Shown here: positions 19,548-29,590 of the stretch, one piece after another
Numbering within the stretch: position 1 is the first letter of the stretch
Layout: each line of letters opens with the position of its first letter
Assembly: GCF_005696555.1 (NCBI RefSeq)
Contig: NZ_CP040005.1
Coordinates: 1,240,001-1,304,000 of the forward strand
Length of the DNA: 64,000 nucleotides
From: Actinomyces sp. oral taxon 171 str. F0337
Lineage (GTDB): Bacteria; Actinomycetota; Actinomycetes; Actinomycetales; Actinomycetaceae
Direction of reading: 5' to 3'
Made by a program: the position numbers and the translations under genes
Notes under the pieces: model-generated
Told to the model about the DNA's origin: nothing
The model's input: only the letters and a program-made list of their open reading frames with translations
Database searches by the model: none

Positions 19548-20165
19548 ATGAGCCCGCGGGGGCGGCGGCCGGCGGGGAGCCCGGACACGCGTGAGGCGAT
19601 CCTGGCGGCGGCTCGCACCGCCTTCGCCCGCGACGGCTACCAGACCTCCCTGCGCGGCATCGCGCGCGACGCCGGCGTCGACCCGGCTCTGGTCCACCAC
19701 TACTTCCCGGACCGCGCCACGCTTTTCGCCAAGGCCGTCATCGAGTCGACCGCCGGGATCGACGCCAACCTCACACACCGGGCCGCAGGTATTACCGAGC
19801 TCGAGCCCGAGCAGCTGGGGGAGGGAATCGTGCGTGCCGTCATCAGCCTGTGGGATGAGGCGGGGGCGGACCGCTTCACCGCAGTCATCCACGCCGCGCT
19901 CGGCCAGGGGGGCCGTGTCGAGCCCTTCCGCGACTTCATCGCCATCGGCGTTCTCTCGCCGATCGTCACCCACTTCTGTCCTGACCGCCCCCAGCTGCGA
20001 GCCCAGCTCATCGCCAGCCAGATCATCGGACTCGGCCTGGCCCGCTGGGTCGCCCGCATGGACCACATCGCCTCCCTCGACGCCGAAGCTCTGGTTGCGC
20101 TTGTCGGCCCCACCATCCAGCGCTACGCCTTCGACGACCTGCCCGACGTCGCCAATCCAGCCTGA
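19548..20165 (+). CDS. TetR-family transcriptional regulator
   Basis: A 205-residue regulator. The TetR helix-turn-helix is clear at residues 10-60 (TREAILAAARTAFARDGYQT, then IARDAGVDPALVHHYFPDRA). The C-terminal ligand domain resembles the TetR_C family with a QLIASQIIGLGLARWVARM helix. It lies 54 bp upstream of an ABC transporter pair on the same strand, and a palindrome overlaps that transporter's start, so it is the likely local repressor. Confidence 0.9.
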   Translation: MSPRGRRPAGSPDTREAILAAARTAFARDGYQTSLRGIARDAGVDPALVHHYFPDRATLFAKAVIESTAGIDANLTHRAAGITELEPEQLGEGIVRAVISLWDEAGADRFTAVIHAALGQGGRVEPFRDFIAIGVLSPIVTHFCPDRPQLRAQLIASQIIGLGLARWVARMDHIASLDAEALVALVGPTIQRYAFDDLPDVANPA

Positions 20166-20184
20166 GAACACCCGAACCAGCCTC

Positions 20185-20227
20185 TGGACAGGGGGTTACC
20201 ATCGACCTATATTCATCACATGATGAA
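20185..20227 (+). promoter_or_regulatory. Promoter and palindromic operator for the ABC transporter
   Basis: TGGACA (20185-20190) and TATATT (20208-20213) are spaced by 17 bp, a good housekeeping promoter. The transcript would begin at about 20220, exactly at the ATG, so the mRNA may be leaderless. TTCATCA and TGATGAA (20212-20218 and 20221-20227) form a palindrome over the start point, a plausible TetR operator. Confidence 0.6.
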
Positions 20228-21053
20228 AATCGATGGAGGAGGCGGGCCCCGGGAGTCGGGGGCCGGCAACCAATCGCACGACTCCAGTCGAGACATCACG
20301 TCCTTCGCCGCCTCGGCTCAGTCGGCCGTCACCGCGATGGACCTGCGCGTGACCCGCGGGCGCAAGGAGATCCTCCACGGCCTGGACCTGAACCTGGCGC
20401 CCGGCACCATCACCGGCCTGCTCGGCCCCTCGGGCTGCGGTAAGACCACCCTCATGCGCACCATCGTCGGCGTCCAGCGCTACCGCGGGCAGCTCGAGGT
20501 TCTTGGGCACGCCCCGGGTGCCGCCGCCGTGCGCGGCCGGTTCGGCTACGTCACTCAGGGCCAGGCCGTCTACAGAGACCTGACCGCCCGCCAGAACCTG
20601 CGCTACTTCGCCTCCCTGGTCGGCAGCCGGGCCCGCGATCTGGATGAGGTCCTCGACGTCGTCGGGTTGACCGCCCTGGCGGACCGGCCCGTGTCCACCT
20701 ACTCCGGCGGCGAGGCCGGGCGCGTGAGCCTGGCCTGCGCGCTCGTGGCCGACCCTGACCTGCTTGTCATGGACGAGCCGACCGTCGGCCTGGACCCGGT
20801 CACCCGCGAGGAGCTGTGGAGCACCTTCCACGCCCTGGCCGAGCGCGGCGCCACCCTCTTGGTCTCCAGTCACGTCATGGACGAGGTCTTCCGCTGCGAC
20901 CAGGTCCTCCTCATGCGCCAGGGCCGCATCCTGGCCGCCACCACGGCCACGGACCTCCTGGCCAGCACCGGGGCGGACACGGTCGACGCCGCCTTCCTGG
21001 CCGTCATCGCCGGCTCCGAGAACCGACCCGAGCAGAAGGGAAGGCAGCGTTGA
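20220..21053 (+). CDS. ABC transporter ATP-binding protein (ABC-2 type exporter)
   Basis: A 277-residue ATPase. Walker A is GLLGPSGCGKTTLMRTIVG at about residue 65. The signature is STYSGGEAGRVSLACAL, a variant with EAG where QQR or QRR is usual. Walker B is LLVMDEPTVGLDP, and the H-loop is SSHVMDEV. The first 35 residues are a non-conserved Ser/Gly-rich extension. An alternative ATG at 20338 starts right at the domain. The stop overlaps the ATG of the permease (TGATG), so both are one operon, probably exporting a drug or lipid under control of the upstream TetR. Confidence 0.9.
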   Translation: MMKIDGGGGPRESGAGNQSHDSSRDITSFAASAQSAVTAMDLRVTRGRKEILHGLDLNLAPGTITGLLGPSGCGKTTLMRTIVGVQRYRGQLEVLGHAPGAAAVRGRFGYVTQGQAVYRDLTARQNLRYFASLVGSRARDLDEVLDVVGLTALADRPVSTYSGGEAGRVSLACALVADPDLLVMDEPTVGLDPVTREELWSTFHALAERGATLLVSSHVMDEVFRCDQVLLMRQGRILAATTATDLLASTGADTVDAAFLAVIAGSENRPEQKGRQR

Positions 21054-21798
21054 TGCACCTGCGCACCTACCTGGCCACCACCCGCCGCATCCTCACCCAG
21101 CTGCGCGCTGACCAGCGCACGGTCGGCCTCATCGCGATCGTGCCTGCGGCGCTGCTGACTCTCCTGTACTTCGTCTACCGCGACTACCCCGGCGCGGACC
21201 TGCTGTTCAACCACATCGCCGTTTCCATGATGGCGATCCTGCCGACGACGGTCATGTTCCTGGTCACCAGCGTCGCCATGCTGCGCGAGCGCGTGAGTGG
21301 GACCCTGAGCGGTTGTGGACCACTCCGATCCACCGGGCCGACCTCCTGTTCGGCTACGCCACCGCCTTCGCGCTGACCGCCATTATCCAGTCCCTCATCC
21401 TGTGCTCCGTGGCTGCCTGGGGTCTGGACGTGGACATCTCCGCCTCCTGGGGATGGGTGGTGCTCACCGCGCTGGTTAACGCCTTCGTCGGGGTGTCCCT
21501 GGGGCTGCTGGTCTCGGCCTTCGCGCGCACCGAGTTCCAGGCCGTCCAGTTCATGCCGGTGGTCATCGCACCCCAGCTCTTCCTGTGCGGGCTCCTGGTC
21601 AGACGCGACCAGCTGCCGCGTGCCCTGGAGGTGGTCGGTGACGCCCTGCCCATGAGCTGGGCGGTCGACGCCGTCACCGAGCTAACCACGGCCAGCGAAC
21701 CCTCCGACGATTTCTTCCGATACCTGGCCTACCTGGTCTGCTTCGGCCTGGTGGTCCTGGGTGTGGCGGCCTCCACCGTGCCGCGCAAGACCCGCTGA
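21053..21798 (+). pseudogene. ABC-2 type permease, single-base frameshift
   Basis: From ATG 21053 the protein has an ABC-2 permease start (LRTYLATTRRILTQLRADQR, then transmembrane segments) up to MLRERVSGTL. The frame then runs into nonsense and stops at 21376. The next frame continues as ERLWTTPIHRADLLFGYATA, the conserved ABC-2 motif, and runs to 21798 with further membrane segments. A missing G at 21307 (CTGAGCGG where CTGGAGCGG is expected) accounts for this. The restored protein is about 248 residues. This is either a real inactivating mutation or a base-call error. Confidence 0.8.
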
Positions 21799-21884
21799 CT
21801 GGGAGGAGCCAGCAACGGGAAGCGAGAAGGTGAGGTCTTTCGTACCCGCCGTGCGGCGGTGCCAGGCGGGGTTAGGGTTGCCTG

Positions 21885-22757
21885 ATGTGGATCGTCTTCG
21901 CCTGCGGCTCAGCGCTTTTTGCTGGCATCACGGCCGTCCTGGCCAAGGAGGGGATCCGCACCACGGACTCGACCGTGGCGACGGCGCTGCGCACCGTTGT
22001 GGTGCTGGCAGGCGCCTGGGGCATGGTGTCTATCGTTGGCTCGCAGGCCGAACTGGCCCACCTCGATGCCCGCAGCACTGGGCTGCTGGTGCTCTCGGGG
22101 CTCGCGACCGGGGCCTCGTGGTTGTGCTACTTCAAGGCGCTCCAGCTCGGCAGCGTCAGCAAGGTCGTGCCGATCGACAAGCTGAGCACGGTGCTGACGG
22201 TGCTGCTGGCCCTCATCTTCCTGGGGGAGAGGGTGAGCCTCATCGGTGCGCTCGGGGTTGTGCTCATCGCGGTCGGGACGTTGTTGATGCTCGACGCCGA
22301 TGACCTGCGCGGCCTGCCCCGGGCCGTGCGCGACGGCGGGGGCTGGCTGCTCTATGCACTCGGCTCAGCTTTCTTCGCCGCGCTCACCGCGATCCTCGGT
22401 AAGGCCGGCATCACCGGGGTGGAGTCCAACCTCGGTACCGCAATCCGTACCGGGGTGGTCCTGGTGATGGCCTGGGTGATGGTTGCTGTGACCGGGAAGC
22501 TCCGGGAGGTCCGTGCCGTGCCGCGCGGGGAGCTCGGCTTCGTCCTGGCCTCCGGGGCTGCAACCTGTGCCTCCTGGCTCTGCTACTACCGGGCGCTCCA
22601 GGACGGACCCGCCAGCGTGGTGGTCCCCATCGACAAGCTGAGCGTGCTCGTGACCGTCCTCTTCTCCGCCCTCGTCCTGCGGGAGGCCGTCAGCAGACGG
22701 TACCTCGTCGGGCTGGCGCTGCTCGTTGGTGGGACTCTCGCGATGGTGGTTCTCTGA
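21885..22757 (+). CDS. EamA/DMT-family transporter
   Basis: A 290-residue protein with ten hydrophobic segments arranged as two EamA repeats. The repeats are visible directly: WLCYFKALQLGSVSKVVPID in the first half and WLCYYRALQDGPASVVVPID in the second, each followed by KLS and a helix ending in an LxGERV/LREAV motif. Drug/metabolite transporters export amino acids, sugars or other metabolites; the substrate is unknown. It stands alone, convergent with the pentapeptide-repeat gene. Confidence 0.88.
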   Translation: MWIVFACGSALFAGITAVLAKEGIRTTDSTVATALRTVVVLAGAWGMVSIVGSQAELAHLDARSTGLLVLSGLATGASWLCYFKALQLGSVSKVVPIDKLSTVLTVLLALIFLGERVSLIGALGVVLIAVGTLLMLDADDLRGLPRAVRDGGGWLLYALGSAFFAALTAILGKAGITGVESNLGTAIRTGVVLVMAWVMVAVTGKLREVRAVPRGELGFVLASGAATCASWLCYYRALQDGPASVVVPIDKLSVLVTVLFSALVLREAVSRRYLVGLALLVGGTLAMVVL

Positions 22758-23092
22758 GCTTCGCCCAGTAGAAGTCTTGGCACCAAGGGCGAAAGGGCAC
22801 TTGAACCGATCACTAAGACGATTTTACCTGGCGCTTGGACTTTGCACATAATGACTCAATTTTGTGAATTTACATACTCGCTGACTGGTAAAGTTATTTT
22901 GGAAATATAGGTTGCCATGCTCATGTGGGCGATAACCGTTTCGATGAGACTTATTCACAGGACTAGTTGACGCCGGCATCTGCGCAGGTCACAGCACCTT
23001 CGACGGATGCTGTGAATAAGCCTCGATGTGTGGGTGCGAGTAGACTGACAGGTAGGCAATTGCGGCGTTGACTGTTGTTCTACTTGTGCGGT
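22758..23092. other. 335-bp AT-rich intergenic region with competing inverted repeats
   Basis: No gene is visible. CTTATTCACAG (22950-22960) and CTGTGAATAAG (23010-23020) are perfect 11-bp inverted arms. TCACAGCA (22989-22996) and TGCTGTGA (23008-23015) form a second, shorter-range stem. The two share bases 23010-23015 and cannot form together. The region lies between convergent genes, so a terminator is the simplest reading. Confidence 0.55.
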
Positions 23093-24814
23093 TTAGCCTA
23101 CTTCGTCGCGTTGATCACTGTCCTCGACATTGTCGGCATCATCAGGACAGTCCGGCTTTTCGGAAGAACCTTGGTGATGTCTGTCGGCCGAAACTGCGGA
23201 GTCTTCATCTTCAAAATTAGCCCACTGAGAACCTTCAGGGAGCCCGTCGTTTTGTCTTAAATTGGAAGGGAGGGTTATTTGATCTGTCGATTTTAGGTTT
23301 ATGTTGAAGTGTGTATTTTGAAAATTGGGCATTTTGTCGAAGGTTGCATGCCGGAAAAATGCGTCCATCTTGAAAACTGTACTCCCTGAGTGTTCGTCTC
23401 CCGCAAAATCTGCTTCCTGAGCAAAATGAGTCGTCTCAAAATCTGCTCGCTGCAGAAATATCGTAGTGCTTTCCGTAAGAGGGTTTCCTCCAAATTTGGC
23501 ATCTTGAGCAAACTTGGCCTCCCTAAAATCTGCACGCCCCTCGAAAACTGTTCCCTGGAAATTTCCTGTTTCAAACGTTGCGTAATTAAATAGCGCAGGG
23601 CCTTTGAATGTGGCGCCTTCCCCTAGCCATCTACTGCCATTGCTGCTCCAAATGCCGCTTCCAAAATTTGCGTCGCGTTTAAATGCGGTGCCCTGAAAAA
23701 TCGCACGGCTTTTGAAAGTGCAGCCATTAAAATGGGCGCTATCCTCAAAAATGGATCCGTTTGGTTGTGGACCAACAATTCTCGCCCCAAAATTGGCGTC
23801 TCTCATGAATGTGGCATCCTGAAAACTAGCTTCCAGCTCAAAGTGTGCTCCTTTTTCTGTTAGTTTGGCTCCGAAATTGGCATCACCTTTGAATATGGTG
23901 TTCATAAAGCTAACTAAACCAAAAGTAGTTCCTTGGAAATCAACGTCTCCCTTAAAGTCGGCATCGTCAAAACTTGTGGTCCACCCGAAAGTTGTGCGTT
24001 GAAAGTTGGCGTTCTGCGTAAATTTGGTGCCTTGGAAGCTGGCGGCCTGTGTGAAGGTGCACTCTAAGAAGGCGATTTTTTTTGAAAACCGCGCTCCGGA
24101 GGCGTTGATTTCGCCGATGTAAACATTCATGAAGACGGCTGTTTCTGTGATACATGCATCATGGAGATCTAGATAGCAGTGACTCCAGGGGCCTGCGCTG
24201 TTTTCTTCTGAGTTGTTATATTTACGTGAAAGATGGAGGTGGTTCGTCAGTACGAAAAGGATGGTGGATTCGACCGCTCCGTCTGTGCTGAGGGGTTGGT
24301 CAGGGTTGGGTGTTCCGTCCTCGTTGGTGGCGTACCGCGTGTCTCCGTTTGTGTCTTTGAGGAGTCTGTCGGTGCGCAGGTAGCCGCAGAGGATGTCGAC
24401 AACGCGTTGGTGATAGGGGCCTTTGTAGGTGTCGGCCACGTCGGCCAGTGCGTAAACTCCGGCGATGCGCACCTGCGGAGAAGGGTCTCCCAGTTGCTGA
24501 ACCGCACGAATGAGCTTGTCATCCGCTTCGCCGCGTTCGAGAGCTGCGCGTTCACGATACTTGATGACGAGGTAGCCAACAGCGCCGACACCGCCTAAAG
24601 CTGTCAAAGTAACTTTGATGCGATCCAAAGGGTCGTGAGTCGCACCAATGCTCCACCCTGAGAGAAGGCGAGGCCATCCATCACCATGCCCCCACGCCGC
24701 GCTTAGTAGCGTGTAGGCAATCATAGCTATGAAGACCCATGCAACGATTGCGTGGAACAATCCACTTTTGTGACGCCGTGACTTGAACTGCATCCACCGG
24801 ACGTTGACGCTCAT
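23093..24814 (-). CDS. Membrane-anchored pentapeptide-repeat protein
   Basis: A 573-residue protein with two N-terminal transmembrane segments (about residues 20-42 and 68-85), a short helical region resembling a HEAT-like turn (LIRAVQQLGDPSPQVRIAGV), and a long pentapeptide-repeat region at about residues 235-510. The repeats follow an A/N-x-F pattern (ANFQRTTF, VDFQGTTF, ANFGAKL), expected to form a right-handed quadrilateral beta-helix. The last 60 residues are acidic. GC content is far below the backbone, suggesting transfer. Its ATG overlaps the stop of the AlbA_2 gene (24811-24814), so it is the second gene of that operon. Its function is unknown. Confidence 0.8.
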   Translation of the reverse strand: MSVNVRWMQFKSRRHKSGLFHAIVAWVFIAMIAYTLLSAAWGHGDGWPRLLSGWSIGATHDPLDRIKVTLTALGGVGAVGYLVIKYRERAALERGEADDKLIRAVQQLGDPSPQVRIAGVYALADVADTYKGPYHQRVVDILCGYLRTDRLLKDTNGDTRYATNEDGTPNPDQPLSTDGAVESTILFVLTNHLHLSRKYNNSEENSAGPWSHCYLDLHDACITETAVFMNVYIGEINASGARFSKKIAFLECTFTQAASFQGTKFTQNANFQRTTFGWTTSFDDADFKGDVDFQGTTFGLVSFMNTIFKGDANFGAKLTEKGAHFELEASFQDATFMRDANFGARIVGPQPNGSIFEDSAHFNGCTFKSRAIFQGTAFKRDANFGSGIWSSNGSRWLGEGATFKGPALFNYATFETGNFQGTVFEGRADFREAKFAQDAKFGGNPLTESTTIFLQRADFETTHFAQEADFAGDEHSGSTVFKMDAFFRHATFDKMPNFQNTHFNINLKSTDQITLPSNLRQNDGLPEGSQWANFEDEDSAVSADRHHQGSSEKPDCPDDADNVEDSDQRDEVG

Positions 24815-26379
24815 TTTGCATCTCCGGAGAGTCTGTTGAGATAGGTGCGTCCGGCGTCGGTGATTCGGTAGCGCTGGAGGCGGCTCGTGGGCTTGTCCGG
24901 GATCGTTCGTTCAACGAGCCCTGCTTCGATCAGCGGCTCAACATGGCGCTGAAATGCGCGCGTCTGGTTCGTAATACCCAGCGCGTTCATGATCTCTGCC
25001 CTGCTTGCTGTTGCTGTTTCCATCTGATGGAGAACAGTCAACTCGTCCGGCGTCAGAGCGGTAGTTGGTGTGCTTGGCGCTCCGTCTTGCTGCTCCGACT
25101 TAGTGCCTCGACTTGGTGCCTTGGTGTCGCGACTTAGTGCCTCGACTTGGTGCCTTGGTGCTTCGACTTGGTGCTCCGACTTAGTGCCTCGATCTAGTGA
25201 CTCACCGTGTTCCCTGGCATCGGCAGGGTTGTGGCTGAGCACGTGGATCGTAACCCGCACGCGGTCGATGACCTCCTCGATGGTGGGCTCGGGCAAGCCG
25301 GCCTGAGCCACCTGCTCGAAGACGCGCTGGATGCCCGTGCCCCACTGCTCCATGATTCCGGCTTCACGGAAGATGCGCGCCAGTGCGGGGTTGCGCAGTC
25401 GGGACACCCGCCGCATGGTGTCGACGGTCATACCGGGGAGGAGTAGCCCGGGGCTGTCAATCTGGACTCGGTCGTCGTAGAAGCCGACACGGATCGGGGT
25501 GCTGCTCTCAGCGTAGGAGGCGTGAACGAGGGCGTTGACGATGACCTCGCGGATCGGCTCCACGGGGATGGAGTAGACATCGCGGCGGCGCACTTCTCCG
25601 AAGACGGCGGTCTTGTAAGCGTGCTTCAGCAAGAAGTCCATGGCCTGGTCAACGGCCAACGGCATCGGACCGTGAATCTCAATCTGGTCGAAGATGTCCG
25701 TGCCGTGGGGACCACGCAACCGGCCGCACTGAACCCAGGCGGATGGCAGGAAGCGCGTGGGGTCGGGGCAGGCGCTGAGAATCCCGGCGTAGGTCGGAAC
25801 GATCTGATCTCCTTGTCTTGCTGCAAGGCCGAGCGCCAACAGGTCATCCGTGTCGGTGGCGCGGCCGCGCAGCTCTGCCAGAGTGCTCAGATCCAGGTCA
25901 GTCAGGGCCGCACGCGGCTCGGGCAGGTTCTCAAAAGCGATACCGTGAGCGTTGCGTTGGAGCTCGGCAACCAATGCCGGATCAGCCTGGCGAGTGGAGG
26001 AACCGAGACGCACGTAGACGCCCGCTTCCGGCCCCTGCCGGGTGATGTAGTGGGGGCGTCGGGTGCTCAGAGGAACATCGACGACGAGAACAGTCTTGTC
26101 GGCGAGCGGGACAAGGTCGATGGCGGGAACCAGCTGCGGCGAGATCCAGTCATCGATGAGACTGACGACGCGCTCCTCCTCAGCGAGCGGGTCCTCAACA
26201 CCGACCACGGTGCCATCATCCGCGATCCCGATGACGAGGCGACCACCCGCGGAGTTCGCGAAGGCTGTGATGGTGCGCAGTGGCCCAGTGGGTGAGCTGA
26301 GATCCCGCTTGAACTCCAGAGTCTTGCCTTCGCGGTCAACGAGTCGGCCGTCATTTCCAAGGGTGAGGTAGTCAGTCAT
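24811..26379 (-). CDS. AlbA_2 (Schlafen-like) domain / HATPase_c_4 protein with C-terminal winged helix
   Basis: A 522-residue protein. Residues 15-130 form an AlbA_2 nucleic-acid-binding domain (GKTLEFKRDLSSPTGPLRTI, FANSAGGRLVIGIADDGTVV). The region at about 270-370 matches the divergent AAA-4/HATPase_c_4 type (PIREVIVNALVHASYAESST, RNPALARIFREAGIMEQWGT). A hydrophilic linker at about 395-430 is encoded by tandem repeats. The last 80 residues look like a winged helix (TASRAEIMNALGITNQTRAF). Such proteins are annotated as transcriptional regulators, and relatives occur in defence and stress islands. It leads the operon with the pentapeptide-repeat protein. The left boundary of the large assembly repeat (25965) lies inside this gene. 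Confidence 0.85.
   Translation of the reverse strand: MTDYLTLGNDGRLVDREGKTLEFKRDLSSPTGPLRTITAFANSAGGRLVIGIADDGTVVGVEDPLAEEERVVSLIDDWISPQLVPAIDLVPLADKTVLVVDVPLSTRRPHYITRQGPEAGVYVRLGSSTRQADPALVAELQRNAHGIAFENLPEPRAALTDLDLSTLAELRGRATDTDDLLALGLAARQGDQIVPTYAGILSACPDPTRFLPSAWVQCGRLRGPHGTDIFDQIEIHGPMPLAVDQAMDFLLKHAYKTAVFGEVRRRDVYSIPVEPIREVIVNALVHASYAESSTPIRVGFYDDRVQIDSPGLLLPGMTVDTMRRVSRLRNPALARIFREAGIMEQWGTGIQRVFEQVAQAGLPEPTIEEVIDRVRVTIHVLSHNPADAREHGESLDRGTKSEHQVEAPRHQVEALSRDTKAPSRGTKSEQQDGAPSTPTTALTPDELTVLHQMETATASRAEIMNALGITNQTRAFQRHVEPLIEAGLVERTIPDKPTSRLQRYRITDAGRTYLNRLSGDAK
25096..25163. repeat. Two tandem copies of a 34-bp unit inside the AlbA_2 gene
   Basis: Units at 25096-25129 and 25130-25163 share their first 31 bases exactly. 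Further partial copies of the 13-bp core CGACTTRGTGCCT continue to about 25198. Because 34 is not a multiple of three, the two units are read in different frames (APRHQVEALSR versus TKAPSRGTKSE). Gain or loss of one unit would shift the downstream frame. Confidence 0.85.
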
Positions 26380-26624
26380 ACGAATCCTCGAAAGACATTA
26401 CTGGTGTGGGTGCCGCCCGCGATTCGGGGCCCTGGGCCGACTGCAACAACACTAGCCGATCCGAGACGGAGAGTCGGGATCAGATGTGACGTACCGGAAG
26501 AATGTCGAGAGGCCCAGCAGATCCGGATGACGATTAGGGCGGCATGATGTGGCTGCAGAGTGCGCGCGGCCCAGGACGCCGTGCCCTCGGCGTCTCCGGG
26601 GCCGATCATCTAGGATCGACCGTG

Positions 26625-27837
<1,213 letters not shown>

Positions 27838-27848
<11 letters not shown>

Positions 27849-28296
27849 GGTCATCAACGAGACCACCACCGTCATCGACGCCGCCGAGTTCGCGGACCTC
27901 GCCGACCACGTCCTGACCGCCATGCACGTCAGCCCCGCCGCCGAGCTCAACATCATGTTCATCGACCCCGAGCCCATGGAAGAGCTCCACGTGCGCTGGC
28001 TTGACCTGCCCGGCCCCACCGACGTCATGAGCTTCCCCATGGACGAGCTGCGCCCCGGCTCAGCCGACTCGCCCACCCCCGCCGGCACCCTGGGCGACAT
28101 CGTCCTGTGCCCGCAGGTCGCCGCCAAGCAGGCCCTTGCCGCCGGCCACTCAGCCGTCGAGGAGATGCTCCTGCTCACCGTCCACGGCATCCTCCACCTC
28201 CTGGGCTACGACCACGCCGAGCCCGAGGAGAAGAAGGAGATGTTCGACCTCCAGCGCCGCCTCCTGCTGACCTTCCTGGCCGAGCGCGGCAAGTGA
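27838..28296 (+). CDS. ybeY: Endoribonuclease YbeY (copy A, intact)
   Basis: YbeY is a metal-dependent RNase needed for 16S rRNA 3' maturation and ribosome quality control. The 152-residue protein has the zinc site [16 protein letters not shown] (H-x3-H-x5-H) near the C-terminus and the conserved [10 protein letters not shown] segment. It overlaps phoH by 11 bp and is followed by a corC-like gene after 7 bp, indicating co-transcription. Confidence 0.95.
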
Positions 28297-28303
28297 GACC
28301 CGC

Positions 28304-29590
28304 GTGACCGGCATCCCCACCGCCGCGCTCATCGCCTGCGCGGTGATCGTCCTGGCCCTGGGGGCCCTCCTATCAGCCGGCGAGTCCGCCCTGCTGCGCT
28401 TCACCCGGGCCGCCGCCGACGACCTCATCGAGGAGGGCCGCCGCGGCGCCGCCAGGGTCCGCCGCCTGGCCGAGCACCGCACCCGGGTCCTGGGCGCCCT
28501 CAGCGTCGCCCGCGTCGCCGTCGACATGCTCGCCGCCGTCCTCATCACCCTGGCCGCCTCCGGGCTCGTGCGCGCCTGGTGGCAGGTCCTGGCCCTGGCC
28601 CTGCTGGCCAACATCATCCTGCTGGGCGTGGTCGTCGGCCTCTCCCCACGCACCTACGGCCGGCGCAACCCCGCCGGCACCCTCCTCGCCCTGGGGGGCC
28701 TGCTCACCTGGGTCGACGTCCTGGCCGCCCCGCAGCGCCGGCTCGTCTCCCGCACCCGCCGCCCCGAGTCCGCCCCCACCGACGCCGAGACCCGCGAGGC
28801 CGTCAACGAGGACCTGCGCGAGATGATCGACGAGATCGGCGAGACCGACACCATCGAGGACGAGGACCGCGAGATGATGCGCTCGGTGGTCGAGCTCGGC
28901 CAGACCCTCGTGCGCGAGGTCATGGTCCCACGCACCGACATGGTCACCATCGACGCCCACAAGCCCGCCTCCGCAGCCATGCGCCTGTTCATCCGCTCCG
29001 GCTACTCACGCGTCCCCGTCATCGGGGAGGACGCCGACGACGTGCGCGGCATCCTCTACCTCAAGGACGTCCTGCGTCGCCTGGCCGCCCACCCCGAGCA
29101 CGAGGCCCTCGCCGTGGCCGGATTCGTCCGCGACGCCGAGTACGTCCCCGAGACGAAACCCGCCGACGACCTCCTGCGCGAGATGCAGACCGGCCGCTTC
29201 CACATGGCCCTGGCCGTCGACGAGTACGGCGGCACCGCCGGCCTGGTCACCATGGAGGACCTCCTGGAGGAGGTCGTCGGCGAGCTCACCGACGAGCACG
29301 ACCCCGAGCTGCCCGAGGTCGTCGAAGTCGCCCCCGGCACCTACCGCGTCCCCGCCCGACTCGCCCTGGACGAGCTCGGCGAGCTCTTCGACCTCGAGAT
29401 CGACGACGACGACGTCGACACCGTCGGCGGCCTGCTCACCAAGGCCATCGGCCGCGTCCCCCTGCCCGGCGCCGCCGGAGACACCCAGGGCGTCCACCTC
29501 CAGGCCGAGGAGGCCACCGGCCGCCGCCGCCAGGTCTCCACTATTCTCGCCTCGCGCACCCCCGCACCCGAAGAGGACACCGATGACTGA
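28304..29590 (+). CDS. CorC/HlyC-type CBS-domain membrane protein (copy A, intact)
   Basis: A 428-residue protein starting at GTG 28304. About four hydrophobic segments at residues 5-140 correspond to a DUF21/CNNM membrane domain. They are followed by two CBS domains ([20 protein letters not shown], later [20 protein letters not shown]) and a CorC_HlyC C-terminal domain ([20 protein letters not shown]). The family is implicated in Mg2+/Co2+ homeostasis; older 'hemolysin' labels are misleading. It overlaps era by 8 bp. Confidence 0.9.
   Translation: MTGIPTAALIACAVIVLALGALLSAGESALLRFTRAAADDLIEEGRRGAARVRRLAEHRTRVLGALSVARVAVDMLAAVLITLAASGLVRAWWQVLALALLANIILLGVVVGLSPRTYGRRNPAGTLLALGGLLTWVDVLAAPQRRLVSRTRRPESAPTDAETREAVNEDLREMIDEIGETDTIEDEDREMMRSVVELGQTLVREVMVPRTDMVTIDAHKPASAAMRLFIRSGYSRVPVIGEDADDVRGILYLKDVLRRLAAHPEHEALAVAGFVRDAEYVPETKPADDLLREMQTGRFHMALAVDEYGGTAGLVTMEDLLEEVVGELTDEHDPELPEVVEVAPGTYRVPARLALDELGELFDLEIDDDDVDTVGGLLTKAIGRVPLPGAAGDTQGVHLQAEEATGRRRQVSTILASRTPAPEEDTDD

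Noticed and set aside
25060..25200. CRISPR-like array
   Set aside because: The repeats are directly adjacent without spacers and lie inside a coding sequence. No cas gene is present.
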